The notes below the pieces were generated by a model. It searched no databases. It was not told the DNA's origin and worked only from the letters and a program-made list of their open reading frames with translations. DNA of 64,000 bases from Bog-793 sp035625025. GTDB taxonomy: Bacteria > Actinomycetota > Acidimicrobiia > Acidimicrobiales > Bog-793. The stretch lies in NCBI GenBank assembly GCA_035625025.1, contig DASPQJ010000041.1:1-64000 (forward strand), read 5' to 3'. The translations under genes and the position numbers were made by a program. Positions 52,566-61,072 of this stretch are shown piece after piece. Positions within the stretch are counted from its first letter, which is position 1. Each line of letters starts with the position of its first letter.

Positions 52566-53918
52566 TCAGCCGGGAGCTGCCGGCGCGCCACTGCCGGCGA
52601 GGACGGCCGGGCCCGGCGCAACCGAGAAGTTCGCGGCCCGCGCGAGCCCGCGCGAGGGGACCACGCCCTCGAGGAGATACGCCCAGACGAACAGGTTCGC
52701 CGGGTACATGAGGTAGCCGAAACGCGTCGCCGGCGCGAGCACCGTGGCGAGCAGCATCGCCCAGGCCGTAAAGCGCACGGCGGCCGCCGGGGTGCGCGGC
52801 ATCCAGCGTCTCAGGCCGTAGGCGACGAGACCGACTGCGACGACGACGAGCACAGCGGTGATCAGCCGACGGTGGTCGGGGAACACGGTCACGAGGACCT
52901 GCCCGAAAAGCGGGCTCGCCGCCGGGGATTTCACCGCCGCGAGACCGAGCGGGAAGCGGATCACGTTCTCGAAGAAGGCCCCCGGGCTCGTCGCGAAGCC
53001 GACCCCGATCACCGGGACGGCGACGAGCGCGACCGCGCCCCCGTAGCGCAGCGGCGCCGGGTGCCCTTCCCGGTCCCGGATGGCGAGAGCCATGAGGACG
53101 AGCACGGGCCAGGCGGTGAACTTCAGCGTCGCGGCCCAGCCGAGGACGAGGCCCGCGAGCACCGGTCGCCGCTTCGCCGCCAGCACGACACCCGCCAGCA
53201 TGAGGCCGAGGACGGGGAGGTCGTCGCCTCCCGTCACCATCGGCAGCGCTCCCGAGGGCAGGACGACGAGGAACTGCAGCACCCGTCCCCGGCGCCCGAC
53301 CGTCGCTCCGGCCCATAAAAGCGTGATCGCGCCGACAAGGAGCGTGAACCCGGCGAGGGTGACCCGGGCATCGATGAGCTCGGCCGGCCCAGAAAGGGCG
53401 TTGGCGAGCCCGAAGGGAGCCATCCCCGGCAAGTACGGGTAGAAGGAATTGGCGTCGATCGACTTCGCGTCGCTGCGCGGAGAGACACCGACGGTCGTCG
53501 GGTGCGCGAGATACGGGCTCCTGCCGGCGGCGAGCCGGTCGCCGGCGCGCTCGACGACGGCGACCTCGGACTGCGCGTTGGCGCCGGGACGCGCCTCGGC
53601 TCGCCAGACGAGCTCCGAGACGAGCGGGACGAGGACGGCGCCGATGACGAGGACGACGACGACGAGACGTCGCACCAGGCTCAGTGCTGCCGGGCGGATC
53701 GCGCCCCGGCGGTGCGCAAGGGCCACGACACCGCAGACGATGGTCCCGACCCCGTAAGAGACCGCCGCCATCTCGCCCCACAGCCGGTAGTCCGCCGAGA
53801 CAGCGACGGCGATGGTCGCGACGGCGAAGACCGTGGCGCAGAGGTAAAGGAACGTGTCCTTTTCGATCGGAGACCACGACATCCCGCGCCGGTACGCCGA
53901 CAGGACAGCGCTCCGCAT
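52566..53918 (-). CDS. Polytopic membrane glycosyltransferase, GT87-like
   Basis: The 450-residue protein has about ten hydrophobic helices, for example LVVVVLVIGAVLVPLVSELV, TLLVGAITLLWAGATVG, YGGAVALVAVPVIGVGF and LITAVLVVVAVGLVAYGL. It resembles the GT87/DUF2029 family of polyprenol-phosphate-sugar-dependent mannosyltransferases, with DANSFYPYLPGMAPFGLANA in the acceptor region. It may use the lipid-linked mannose made by the mannosyltransferase at 31692-32450. ATG 53918 is chosen (TACGAT at eight bases); ATG 53882 is an alternative. Confidence 0.75.
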   Translation of the reverse strand: MRSAVLSAYRRGMSWSPIEKDTFLYLCATVFAVATIAVAVSADYRLWGEMAAVSYGVGTIVCGVVALAHRRGAIRPAALSLVRRLVVVVLVIGAVLVPLVSELVWRAEARPGANAQSEVAVVERAGDRLAAGRSPYLAHPTTVGVSPRSDAKSIDANSFYPYLPGMAPFGLANALSGPAELIDARVTLAGFTLLVGAITLLWAGATVGRRGRVLQFLVVLPSGALPMVTGGDDLPVLGLMLAGVVLAAKRRPVLAGLVLGWAATLKFTAWPVLVLMALAIRDREGHPAPLRYGGAVALVAVPVIGVGFATSPGAFFENVIRFPLGLAAVKSPAASPLFGQVLVTVFPDHRRLITAVLVVVAVGLVAYGLRRWMPRTPAAAVRFTAWAMLLATVLAPATRFGYLMYPANLFVWAYLLEGVVPSRGLARAANFSVAPGPAVLAGSGAPAAPG

Positions 53919-53926
53919 CGGACGGA

Positions 53927-53932
53927 ATCGTA
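53927..53932 (-). promoter_or_regulatory. Possible -10 box of the GT87-like gene
   Basis: On the minus strand TACGAT plus eight bases precedes ATG 53918. Confidence 0.35.
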
Positions 53933-53987
53933 CTCTCGGGGCCCGCGGGCCCCAGGGCGCTGAGGCGCTAGGGCCGGCGCGCACCGC

Positions 53988-54012
53988 CCCGCCTCCGGGA
54001 ACCGGAGGCGGG
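53988..54012 (-). terminator. GC-rich hairpin after the peroxiredoxin gene
   Basis: CCCGCCTCCGG and CCGGAGGCGGG form an 11-base perfect stem with a 3-base loop, 33 bases after the peroxiredoxin stop at 54045. There is no T-tract, as is common for high-GC actinobacterial terminators. Confidence 0.55.
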
Positions 54013-54044
54013 ACTGGGCGCCACGAGCGGTCGGGCGGTCCCGC

Positions 54045-54680
54045 TCAGCGGTTTGGTTGCGGGGTGTAGCGCAGGTACTTCTTGACCGTCTTGAAACCCT
54101 TCGGGAACTTCACCTTGGCGTCGTCGTCGGAGATCGCCGGGGCGATGATCACGTCGTCGCCGTCCTTCCAGTTCACCGGTGTCGAGACCGAGTAGTTCGC
54201 GCTGAGCTGGAGCGAGTCGAGGACGCGCAGGATCTCCTCGAAGTTCCGTCCCGTGCTCGCCGGGTAGGTGATCGTCAGCTTCACCTTCTTGTCCGGGCCG
54301 ATGACGAAGACCGACCGGACCGTGAGCGTGTTGTCGGCGTTCGGGTGGATCATCCCGTAAAGATCGGCGATCTTGCGATCGGGGTCGCCGAGTAACGGGT
54401 AGTTCAGAGTCTGGCCGGTCGCGTCCTTGATGTCGCCAGCCCAGTCCTTGTGGGAGGCAACCGGGTCGACCGACACCCCGAGGACCTTGGTGTTGCGTTT
54501 GTCGAACTGCCCCTTCAGGCGGGCGACCTCGCCGAGCTCCGTCGTGCACACCGGCGTGAAGTCCTTCGGGTGCGAAAAGAGAACCCCCCAGCCGTCCCCG
54601 AGATAGTCGTAGAGCGTGATCTCCCCGACGGTCGAGTCGGCGGTGAAATTCGGAGCGGTATCCCCCAGCTGCAATGCCAT
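54045..54680 (-). CDS. 1-Cys peroxiredoxin (Prx6 type), copy 1
   Basis: The 211-residue peroxidase reduces peroxides through Cys45 in DFTPVCTTELGEV. Other landmarks are LGDTAPNFTADSTVGEI, the short alpha-beta core, VRSVFVIGPDKKVKLTITYP and a long C-terminal extension (DGDDVIIAPAISDDDAKVKF, KGFKTVKKYLRYTPQP) typical of Prx6. It has no second resolving Cys, so it must be reduced by another thiol, perhaps mycothiol. It is lysine-rich compared with its paralogue. AAAGGG lies four bases or so before the ATG. Confidence 0.93.
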   Translation of the reverse strand: MALQLGDTAPNFTADSTVGEITLYDYLGDGWGVLFSHPKDFTPVCTTELGEVARLKGQFDKRNTKVLGVSVDPVASHKDWAGDIKDATGQTLNYPLLGDPDRKIADLYGMIHPNADNTLTVRSVFVIGPDKKVKLTITYPASTGRNFEEILRVLDSLQLSANYSVSTPVNWKDGDDVIIAPAISDDDAKVKFPKGFKTVKKYLRYTPQPNR

Positions 54681-54704
54681 GGCCCTTTCTTCTTCCCATC
54701 CGGT

Positions 54705-54749
54705 GGCACCCGGCGCGCACCAGGGTGCCGGTCGTGTGGGGCGAGCCTA
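54705..54749 (-). promoter_or_regulatory. Promoter and leader hairpin of peroxiredoxin copy 1
   Basis: On the minus strand a -10 candidate TAGGCT (54744-54749) would give a leader of about 55 bases. In that leader GGCACCC and GGGTGCC (54705-54729) form a 7-base stem. Function unknown. Confidence 0.35.
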
Positions 54750-54818
54750 ACGGCGCCGGCGCGAAACCCGACCGACTCGACCCGCTTTCTCCGGCTCGGC
54801 GCCAGGGCCGCAGGAAGC

Positions 54819-55454
54819 TCAGATTCCGGGCTGCGGCGTGAAGCGGAGGTAGTCCGTCACTGTCCGGAATCCCTGCGGGAACTGCACTCCGGCTTCCTCG
54901 TCCGAGACATTCGGCGAGATGATCACGTCGTCGCCCGGCTGCCAGTTGGCCGGCGTCATGACCGCGTGCCGGGCGGTGAGCTGGAGCGAATCGAGCGCCC
55001 GCAGGATCTCCCCGAGGTTCCGGCCGGTACCAATCGGGTAGTTCATGAGCAGCTCGACTCGCTTGTCGGGGTCGATGACGACGACCGACCGGACCGAGAG
55101 CGGGTCGGGCGCGAAGGGGTGGACCATCCCGTACAGGTTGGCGACGATGCGATCGGGGTCGCCGATCACCGGGAAGTTCACCTTGCACCCGGTCGCCTCT
55201 TCGATGTCGCGGAACCAGTCGCAGTGCGAGGCGACGGAGTCGACCGAGATGCCGACGACCTTCGTGCTGCGCCGCTCGAACTCGCCGATCAGACGGGCGA
55301 CCTCACCGAGCTCGGTCGTGCACACCGGCGCGAAGTCCTTCGGGTGGGAAAAGAGGACCCCCCAGCTTCCGCCGAGGAAGTCGTGGAACGCGATCTTCCC
55401 TCGGGTCGAATCAGCGGTGAAGTCAGGCGCGTAGTCGCCCAGTCGCAGCGTCAT
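54819..55454 (-). CDS. 1-Cys peroxiredoxin (Prx6 type), copy 2
   Basis: This is a second 211-residue Prx6-type enzyme with Cys45 in DFAPVCTTELGEV and the same C-terminal extension (GDDVIISPNVSDEEAGVQF). Unlike copy 1 it has two extra Cys (VASHCDWF and ATGCKVNF), which might act as resolving or regulatory residues. It lies upstream of copy 1 on the same strand, about 140 bases away. ATG 55454 has a strong GGGGGGAG upstream. The two copies look like an old tandem duplication. Confidence 0.93.
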   Translation of the reverse strand: MTLRLGDYAPDFTADSTRGKIAFHDFLGGSWGVLFSHPKDFAPVCTTELGEVARLIGEFERRSTKVVGISVDSVASHCDWFRDIEEATGCKVNFPVIGDPDRIVANLYGMVHPFAPDPLSVRSVVVIDPDKRVELLMNYPIGTGRNLGEILRALDSLQLTARHAVMTPANWQPGDDVIISPNVSDEEAGVQFPQGFRTVTDYLRFTPQPGI

Positions 55455-55530
55455 TCTGCTCCCCCCGATCGTCGCGCGCGCCACCCATTCCAGCTGTCCG
55501 TCTCCCCAGCCGCGATGGCCGCGAAAGATC

Positions 55531-55536
55531 ACAGTA
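55531..55536 (-). promoter_or_regulatory. Possible -10 box of peroxiredoxin copy 2
   Basis: On the minus strand TACTGT gives a predicted leader of about 70 bases that includes the GGGGGGAG ribosome site. Confidence 0.35.
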
Positions 55537-55563
55537 ACGGAAGCGCGCCCGGCGCCGGCGATT

Positions 55564-56196
55564 TCAGTCCGGACGGGTCTTTGGGTCCGGAGCGACGACA
55601 CGGCCCCGCCGGCGGTGGACGACGACGGCGACGGCGACGGCGACGATGATGATGATGATGATCGTGGTCGAGACCCGACCGCCCCAGGTCAGCACCTTCT
55701 CGTAGGACTTGCCGACGGCGTAGCCGGCGAGCGTGTAGGCGGACCCCCAGACGAGGCCGCCGGCGGCGTTCGCGGCGAGGAACGTCCGATAGCGCACTTC
55801 GGAAGCCCCGGCGACGCCGGGGACGAGGGCGCGGAAGACGGCGGCGAAGCGGCCGACGAAGACGGCGTAGGCCCCGCGGCGCTGCAGGAAGAGCCGGGTC
55901 CGTTCGACCCCCCGATGGTCCTTCAGCGGCCGGTGCGACAGGAGCACTGGTCCGAAGCGCCGGCCGACCTCGTAGCCGACGCTGTCGCCGACGATCGCGC
56001 AGAGCACGACGAGGGTGCAGATCCACGACAGGCTGACGTGGTGCTCCGAGGCGAGCACACCCCCGAAGACGACCGCCGTCTCGCCCGGCAGGACGAAGCC
56101 GACGAAGAGCGCGGCCTCGCCGAAACACAGCGCCCCGACGAGCGCGTACGCCTCCCAGCCACCGAGCCCGAGGAGCGGGCTGAGCAGCGTGTTCAC
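55564..56196 (-). CDS. DedA-family membrane protein
   Basis: The 210-residue DedA (SNARE-associated/VTT) protein is thought to translocate lipids such as undecaprenyl phosphate or to support membrane homeostasis. It has AYALVGALCFGEAALFVGFV, LPGETAVVFGGVLA, GDSVGYEVGRRFG, the VGRFAAVFRALVPGVAGASEVRY motif with its key Arg residues, and WGSAYTLAGYAVG. The last helix is TTIIIIIIVAVAVAVVV, from a GAT repeat. GTG 56196 is the likely start. Its 3-prime neighbour is peroxiredoxin copy 2. Confidence 0.9.
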   Translation of the reverse strand: MNTLLSPLLGLGGWEAYALVGALCFGEAALFVGFVLPGETAVVFGGVLASEHHVSLSWICTLVVLCAIVGDSVGYEVGRRFGPVLLSHRPLKDHRGVERTRLFLQRRGAYAVFVGRFAAVFRALVPGVAGASEVRYRTFLAANAAGGLVWGSAYTLAGYAVGKSYEKVLTWGGRVSTTIIIIIIVAVAVAVVVHRRRGRVVAPDPKTRPD

Positions 56197-56485
56197 GCCC
56201 GCGTGACCCGTGCCACGGGCGAAACTGTAGGCGGCGCCCAGCGGGCAACGACGCCTCGCCCGCCCTCGCCCGACCCGCGACCGGGCCCGGCCCGCCGGCC
56301 GGGGTCCGGCTCGGAGCCCTCGTCCCGGGTCACCCGGCGCCGCGCCCGAGGCGCCGGCCAGGCGATGACCCGGCCGGGTCGCCCGGCACGGCGCGCCGGG
56401 CTGACCCCGGTTCGTTCCAATCGGCGCCGGTGTGCCAACATTTCTGTGACCGACGGGCCGGGGGCCCCGGGGCATCGAGGAGATC

Positions 56486-57106
56486 GTGACGGCAGAGCTC
56501 GAGAAGCACTCCCTTGACGGGCGGCGCGCCCGCGGGGAGCGGACGCGCCTCAAGGTCATCGAGGCGCTGCTCGATCTCGTCGACGACGGCACCGTCCGGC
56601 CAACCGCGCAGGAAGTGGCGGCACGCGCCGGGGTCGCGCTCCGCACCGTCTACCACCACTTCGAAGACGTCGAGGCGTTGCGGCGACTGGCCCTCGACCT
56701 GCAGATGCGTCGGCACGCCGAAATACTTCAGCCCGTCGACGCGCGCCTCGCGCTCGACGAGCGCATCCAGACGATCGCCGGCCAGTGTCGCCGGCTCTTC
56801 GAGATCCTCACGCCGATCCGCCGGGCGACGATGTTCGACGAGCAGAGCTCGCCCGAAATGGCCCAAGGCATCGCCTTTTGCACCCGCACTCGCCGTGACC
56901 ACGTGATCGCCACCTTCGCACCCGAACTGCGACGTGCCGGCGCCGAGGAGCGCGTCCTCACCGACTCGATCGACTTCGTCACGGCCTGGCCGACCTGGGA
57001 GTATCTGCGCGCCGCGGTCGGCCGGTCTCCCGCGGCAGCGACGCGGGCGATCGTCGCGTCTCTCCAGGCCCTTCTCCGGCCGCTGAGCCGCCACCCAGGA
57101 CCGTGA
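56486..57106 (+). CDS. TetR-family transcription regulator
   Basis: The 206-residue regulator has an N-terminal helix-turn-helix (RTRLKVIEALLDLVDDG, then TAQEVAARAGVALRTVYHHF with the TetR recognition helix) and a helical ligand-binding domain. It is divergent from dedA, 289 bases away, so dedA or the downstream GNAT gene could be targets. The ligand is unknown. GTG 56486 with GAGGAG very close upstream. Confidence 0.9.
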   Translation: MTAELEKHSLDGRRARGERTRLKVIEALLDLVDDGTVRPTAQEVAARAGVALRTVYHHFEDVEALRRLALDLQMRRHAEILQPVDARLALDERIQTIAGQCRRLFEILTPIRRATMFDEQSSPEMAQGIAFCTRTRRDHVIATFAPELRRAGAEERVLTDSIDFVTAWPTWEYLRAAVGRSPAAATRAIVASLQALLRPLSRHPGP

Positions 57107-57152
57107 TCGGGCGCGAAAAGAAGGCGAATCGCCGGCCACCCGGCGGGTCACA

Positions 57153-57662
57153 TTGAACGCGCCGCCGGGTCGAAACGATCTTTCCGCGCCGAAAGAAATC
57201 GAGCTTCGCCGCGAGCAGTTGTCGAGTCAATCGGCGACCAAACTCGTCTCGGCGCTCAACACCGAGCTGCGCGGGCGCTATCCCGACCCGCGGGACTGTC
57301 ACTTCGATCTCAGCGAAGACGACGTCGCTCCCGGACGCGGCGTATTCATCGTGGCGTCGGAGGGAGGAGTCGACATCGGTTGTGGCGCCGTTCGGCTACT
57401 CGACGACGGACGCGCCGAGCTGAAGCGCCTCTTCGTCGCGCCCGCTTTCCGCGGGCAGCGAATTGCCCCCAAGCTCCTCGACTTTCTCGAGAGCGAGGCG
57501 CGATTCCTCGGCGCTTCCCGGATCGTTCTCGCCACGGGGATCCGCTCACCAGAGGCGCTTGCCCTCTACCGGCGGGCGGGATACGTCCCGATCGACAACT
57601 TCGATCCCTACGAGGAATCGGTCGCCATCGTCTGCATGGGCAAAGACCTCGGCCCGCTCTGA
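57153..57662 (+). CDS. GNAT-family N-acetyltransferase
   Basis: The 169-residue acetyltransferase has VDIGCGAVRLLDDGRAELKR, the acetyl-CoA loop LFVAPAFRGQRIAPKLLDFL, and IRSPEALALYRRAGYVPIDN. The substrate is not evident. TTG start at 57153, 46 bases after the TetR gene, so the two may be co-transcribed. Its first 30 residues are charged and could be untidy; GTG 57274 is not in the family core. Confidence 0.85.
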   Translation: MNAPPGRNDLSAPKEIELRREQLSSQSATKLVSALNTELRGRYPDPRDCHFDLSEDDVAPGRGVFIVASEGGVDIGCGAVRLLDDGRAELKRLFVAPAFRGQRIAPKLLDFLESEARFLGASRIVLATGIRSPEALALYRRAGYVPIDNFDPYEESVAIVCMGKDLGPL

Positions 57663-57699
57663 ACCCCGGCCACGCCCGGTTGTCGGCAGGGCGAGCGAT

Positions 57700-57705
57700 A
57701 GCCTA
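57700..57705 (+). promoter_or_regulatory. Possible -10 box of the transketolase gene
   Basis: TAGCCT lies about 34 bases before ATG 57740. The predicted leader carries CAGGAG seven bases before the ATG. Confidence 0.35.
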
Positions 57706-57739
57706 CGGGGGCCCTTTCGGCCTACCCAGGAGTTACTCG

Positions 57740-59599
57740 ATGTCCGCCACGACCGTAGATGACCTGCAAATCGTCGCCGAACTCGCGAGGCAGCTCCGCG
57801 TCGACTCGATCCGCTGCGCGACGTCAGCCGGATCCGGTCACCCGACCTCTTCTCTCTCGGCCGCCGACCTCCTCGCCGTCCTCGTCACCCGCCATCTCCA
57901 CTACGACTGGGCGGATCCGAAGCGACCCGAGAACGACCACCTGATCTTCTCGAAGGGCCACGCCTCACCGCTTTTGTACTCGGTATTCCGGGCCGTCGGC
58001 GTCGTCGACGAGGACGAGCTCATCACGACCTACCGTCGCCTCGGCGCGCGCTTGCAAGGTCACCCGACACCGGCGCTCCCTTGGGTCGACCTCGCCACCG
58101 GGTCCCTCGGGTTCGGCGTCGCCGCCGCAATCGGCGTGGCACTGGCAGGCAAGTTCCTCGACGAGCTCCCCTACCGGGTGTGGGCGCTGTGCGGGGACAG
58201 CGAGCTTTCCGAAGGCTCGGTTTGGGAGGCCTTCGACAAGGCCGCGCACTACGAACTCGACAACTTCACCGTGATCGTCGACGTCAACCGTCTCGGTCAG
58301 GTCGGGCCGACCGAGCTCGGTTGGGACCTCGATGCCTACTCGACGCGCGTCTCCGCCTTCGGCTGCCACCCGATCGAAGTCGACGGGCACGACCTCGGGG
58401 CGATCGACGCCGCCTTCGAAGAGGCGCGGCGCGCCCGCCGGCCGTCGGTCATCCTCGCCCGCACGGTGAAGGGCAAGGGGGTGCCGGAGGTCGAGGACAA
58501 GGTCGGCTGGCACGGCCTCGCGCTGCCCGCCGACCTCGCCGAGAAAGCCGTTGTCGCGCTCGGCGGCCCGAGCTCGTTGCGCGTCAGCACACCGCTCCCC
58601 GAACCCGGGATCCCGGCGATCACGCCCAACCCGCATGCGGTCGTCACGCTCCCCCGCTACGCCCTCGGCGACAAAGTCGCGACACGCAAGGCCTACGGCG
58701 AGGCTCTCGTCGCGTTGGCGGCCCGCCCCGAGGTCGTCGTGATCGACGCCGAGGTGGGTAACTCGACGTTCTCGGAGATGTTCTTCGCCGTCGCCCCGGA
58801 GCGTTCCTTCCAGGCCTTCATCGCCGAGCAGCTGATGATCGCGGCGGCCTCCGGTCTCGCTGTGCGCGGCTACGTGCCCTTCGCCGCGACCTTCGGCGCG
58901 TTCCTCTCCCGGGCCTTTGACTTCCTGCGGATGTCGGGGGTCTCCGAGGTCTCGATCCGCCTCGCCGGCTCGCACGCCGGAGTCGAGATCGGTGCCGACG
59001 GACCCTCCCAGATGGCTCTCGAGGACCTCGCGGCCCTGCGGGCGATCAACGGGTCGACCGTTCTGTATCCCGCCGACGCGACCTCGGCGGCGGCCCTCAC
59101 CGCGGCGATGGCCGACCGCCCGGGGGTCTGCTACCTGCGAACGACACGCGGCGCCTACCCCGTCATCTACGGCCCGGGCGAGGCGTTCCCGATCGGCGGT
59201 GCCAAGGTTGTGCGGATGGGTCCGGCCGACGCGGTCACGCTCGTCGGCGCCGGCGTGACGCTCCACGAGAGCCTCGCCGCGGCCGAGATCCTGAAGAATG
59301 AAGGCATCGAGGCGCGCGTCGTCGACTGCTACTCGGTGAAGCCGATCGACACCGCGACCCTCCTCGCCTCGTGCGAGGCGACGGGCGGCCGGATCGTCGT
59401 CACCGAGGACCACTACCCCGCCGGAGGACTCGGCGAGGCCGTGGAGTCGGCTCTCCTCGCCGCGGGGGCCGCGCCGCGCCTCGCGCACCTCGCGGTCCGC
59501 GGGCTCTCGCAGTCGGGAACACCGGCCGAGCTCCTCGCCGCCGCCGGCATCTCGGCGGAGTGCATCGCCGACGCGGCCCGCTCTCTCGTGCGAGGCTGA
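57740..59599 (+). CDS. tkt: Transketolase (single-chain, animal-like type)
   Basis: Transketolase transfers two-carbon units between sugar phosphates with thiamine diphosphate. The 619-residue product has SAGSGHPTSSLSAADLLAVL, FSKGHASPLLYSVFRAVG, the ThDP/Mg site in GDSELSEGSVWEAFDKAA and DVNRLGQ, AFIAEQLMIAAASGLAVRG with the catalytic Glu, and GGRIVVTEDHYPAGGLGEA. Spacing and wording resemble animal-type transketolases of about 620 residues more than the 660-residue E. coli type. No other pentose-phosphate genes are adjacent. A strong CAGGAG precedes ATG 57740. Confidence 0.92.
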   Translation: MSATTVDDLQIVAELARQLRVDSIRCATSAGSGHPTSSLSAADLLAVLVTRHLHYDWADPKRPENDHLIFSKGHASPLLYSVFRAVGVVDEDELITTYRRLGARLQGHPTPALPWVDLATGSLGFGVAAAIGVALAGKFLDELPYRVWALCGDSELSEGSVWEAFDKAAHYELDNFTVIVDVNRLGQVGPTELGWDLDAYSTRVSAFGCHPIEVDGHDLGAIDAAFEEARRARRPSVILARTVKGKGVPEVEDKVGWHGLALPADLAEKAVVALGGPSSLRVSTPLPEPGIPAITPNPHAVVTLPRYALGDKVATRKAYGEALVALAARPEVVVIDAEVGNSTFSEMFFAVAPERSFQAFIAEQLMIAAASGLAVRGYVPFAATFGAFLSRAFDFLRMSGVSEVSIRLAGSHAGVEIGADGPSQMALEDLAALRAINGSTVLYPADATSAAALTAAMADRPGVCYLRTTRGAYPVIYGPGEAFPIGGAKVVRMGPADAVTLVGAGVTLHESLAAAEILKNEGIEARVVDCYSVKPIDTATLLASCEATGGRIVVTEDHYPAGGLGEAVESALLAAGAAPRLAHLAVRGLSQSGTPAELLAAAGISAECIADAARSLVRG

Positions 59600-59709
59600 G
59601 CTTTCGCGCGGTCACAGAGTCAGGAGGGGCCGAGGGCCGATCGATCTGCGGCTCGCCGGATCCCTGCGCGAAAGGGAAGCTCCGCGCCAACCGGCTCCGA
59701 GGAGACAAG

Positions 59710-60573
59710 ATGAGCGCCGACCTGGCATCTGATGGCGCGGTGACGCCGCGTGAGGCCCAACAGGTCGCCAAGGCGAACGCGTCGTCTCGCACACCGGTCG
59801 TTTTCATCCACGGGCTGTGGGCGCTGGCGAGCGTCTGGGACCGCTGGGTCACGGCTTTCGAGGAGGCCGGCTACGTCGCCTTGACGCCGGGTTGGCCCGG
59901 CGACCCGGAGACGGTGGCGGCGGCCAACAAGCATCCCGAAGCCTTCGCACGCCAGCGCGTCGCCGGGATCGTCGATCATCTCGAAGGGATCATCGGCGGC
60001 CTGGCGGAAAAGCCGGTCGTGGTCGGCCACTCCTTTGGGGGACTGCTAACCCAGATCCTCGCCGGCCACGGCGTCGCCCGGGTGTCGGTGGCGATCAGCC
60101 CGGCCCCGTTCCGCGGCGTGCTGCCCTTGCCGGTCTCGACACTGCGTTCCGTCCTGCCGGTACTCGGCCATCCGGCCAACCGCCGGCGCGTGCTTCCGCT
60201 CAGCTACGCGCAGTTCCGCTACGCGGTCGCCAACGCGACGAGCGAGCCGGAAGCCCGGGAGTTGTACGGGACCCACGGGGTGCCCGCCTGCGGCAGGCTG
60301 GTGTTTCAGGACGCTTTCGCCAACCTCAACCCGGCCACCGAGGTGCGGGTCGACACGAGAAACCCCGGGCGGGGACCCCTGCTCATCATCTCGGGCGAAA
60401 AGGACCGCTTCTTGCCGCCGGCGATCGCCCGGGCATCGTACCGGCGCCAGCGCTCCAACGAGGCAGTGACCGAGATCGCCGAGATCCCGGGCCGCGGGCA
60501 CTCGCTCACCTTCGACAGTGGCTGGCGGGAGGTCGCCGAGATCGCGCTGGAGTTCGTCGGCCGCGCCGTCTAG
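59710..60573 (+). CDS. Alpha/beta hydrolase
   Basis: The 287-residue alpha/beta hydrolase has FIHGLWALASVWDRW (oxyanion region), the nucleophile Ser108 in VVVGHSFGGLLTQILAG, the Asp in IISGEKDRFLPP, and His in IPGRGHSLTF, a complete catalytic triad. The N terminus is polar and has no signal peptide, so it acts in the cytoplasm. The substrate is unknown. ATG 59710 has GGAG six bases upstream. It lies about 110 bases after tkt and may share its transcript. Confidence 0.87.
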   Translation: MSADLASDGAVTPREAQQVAKANASSRTPVVFIHGLWALASVWDRWVTAFEEAGYVALTPGWPGDPETVAAANKHPEAFARQRVAGIVDHLEGIIGGLAEKPVVVGHSFGGLLTQILAGHGVARVSVAISPAPFRGVLPLPVSTLRSVLPVLGHPANRRRVLPLSYAQFRYAVANATSEPEARELYGTHGVPACGRLVFQDAFANLNPATEVRVDTRNPGRGPLLIISGEKDRFLPPAIARASYRRQRSNEAVTEIAEIPGRGHSLTFDSGWREVAEIALEFVGRAV

Positions 60574-61072
60574 CTCCTCGCGGGAGACGGACACACGCGA
60601 TCCCGAGAACCTCCAGAACGCCATGATCGGGCGAACGGGCCCGTCGCGGCCGCGTCGACGGCCGCGCCGAATCGCCCCTTCGTCTCGAGGCCGGTCCGGA
60701 CGCCCCCGACGCCTCCGGAGGAACCGGCCACGAACATGGTGCCGTTACGGAGCCGCAAGCAGGATCCGACGGCCGGGCTCGTCCGCTCGAGGACCCGATC
60801 CAGCGTGAAAGGGACCTCGAGGGGGTCTCGGCTGATTCCCGGCAGTTGCGGGCTACGGGGTCTTTCGCCACAATCGCGGGTGACCTGGACCGTGCAGGAC
60901 CGGCGGATCCGGCTCGCCGCGCTGTCGGCCGAGGAGGACCTGCGTCTACCCGGTCGACCGAGCCTTTGACGGCCGACAAGACAACTCGGCCCGTGACGAG
61001 CTGAGCGCCCGTCGTGAGACGGACGCGCTGTCCGCGACAAGAAGGCAGGACCAAGGGAAGGGGGAGGCGCAC
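60574..61072. other. Intergenic region, nothing recognised
   Basis: About 500 bases lie between the hydrolase and the flavodoxin gene. Open frames on both strands cross it but show no recognisable family. A plus-strand piece (VTWTVQDRRIRLAALSAEED, 60880-60940) looks protein-like and might be a gene remnant. GGGAAGGGGGAGG near the right end is the ribosome site of the flavodoxin gene. Confidence 0.4.

Noticed and set aside
50396..52711. 771-codon plus-strand frame opposite rel
   Set aside because: It is an antisense shadow; all motifs are in the minus-strand rel gene.
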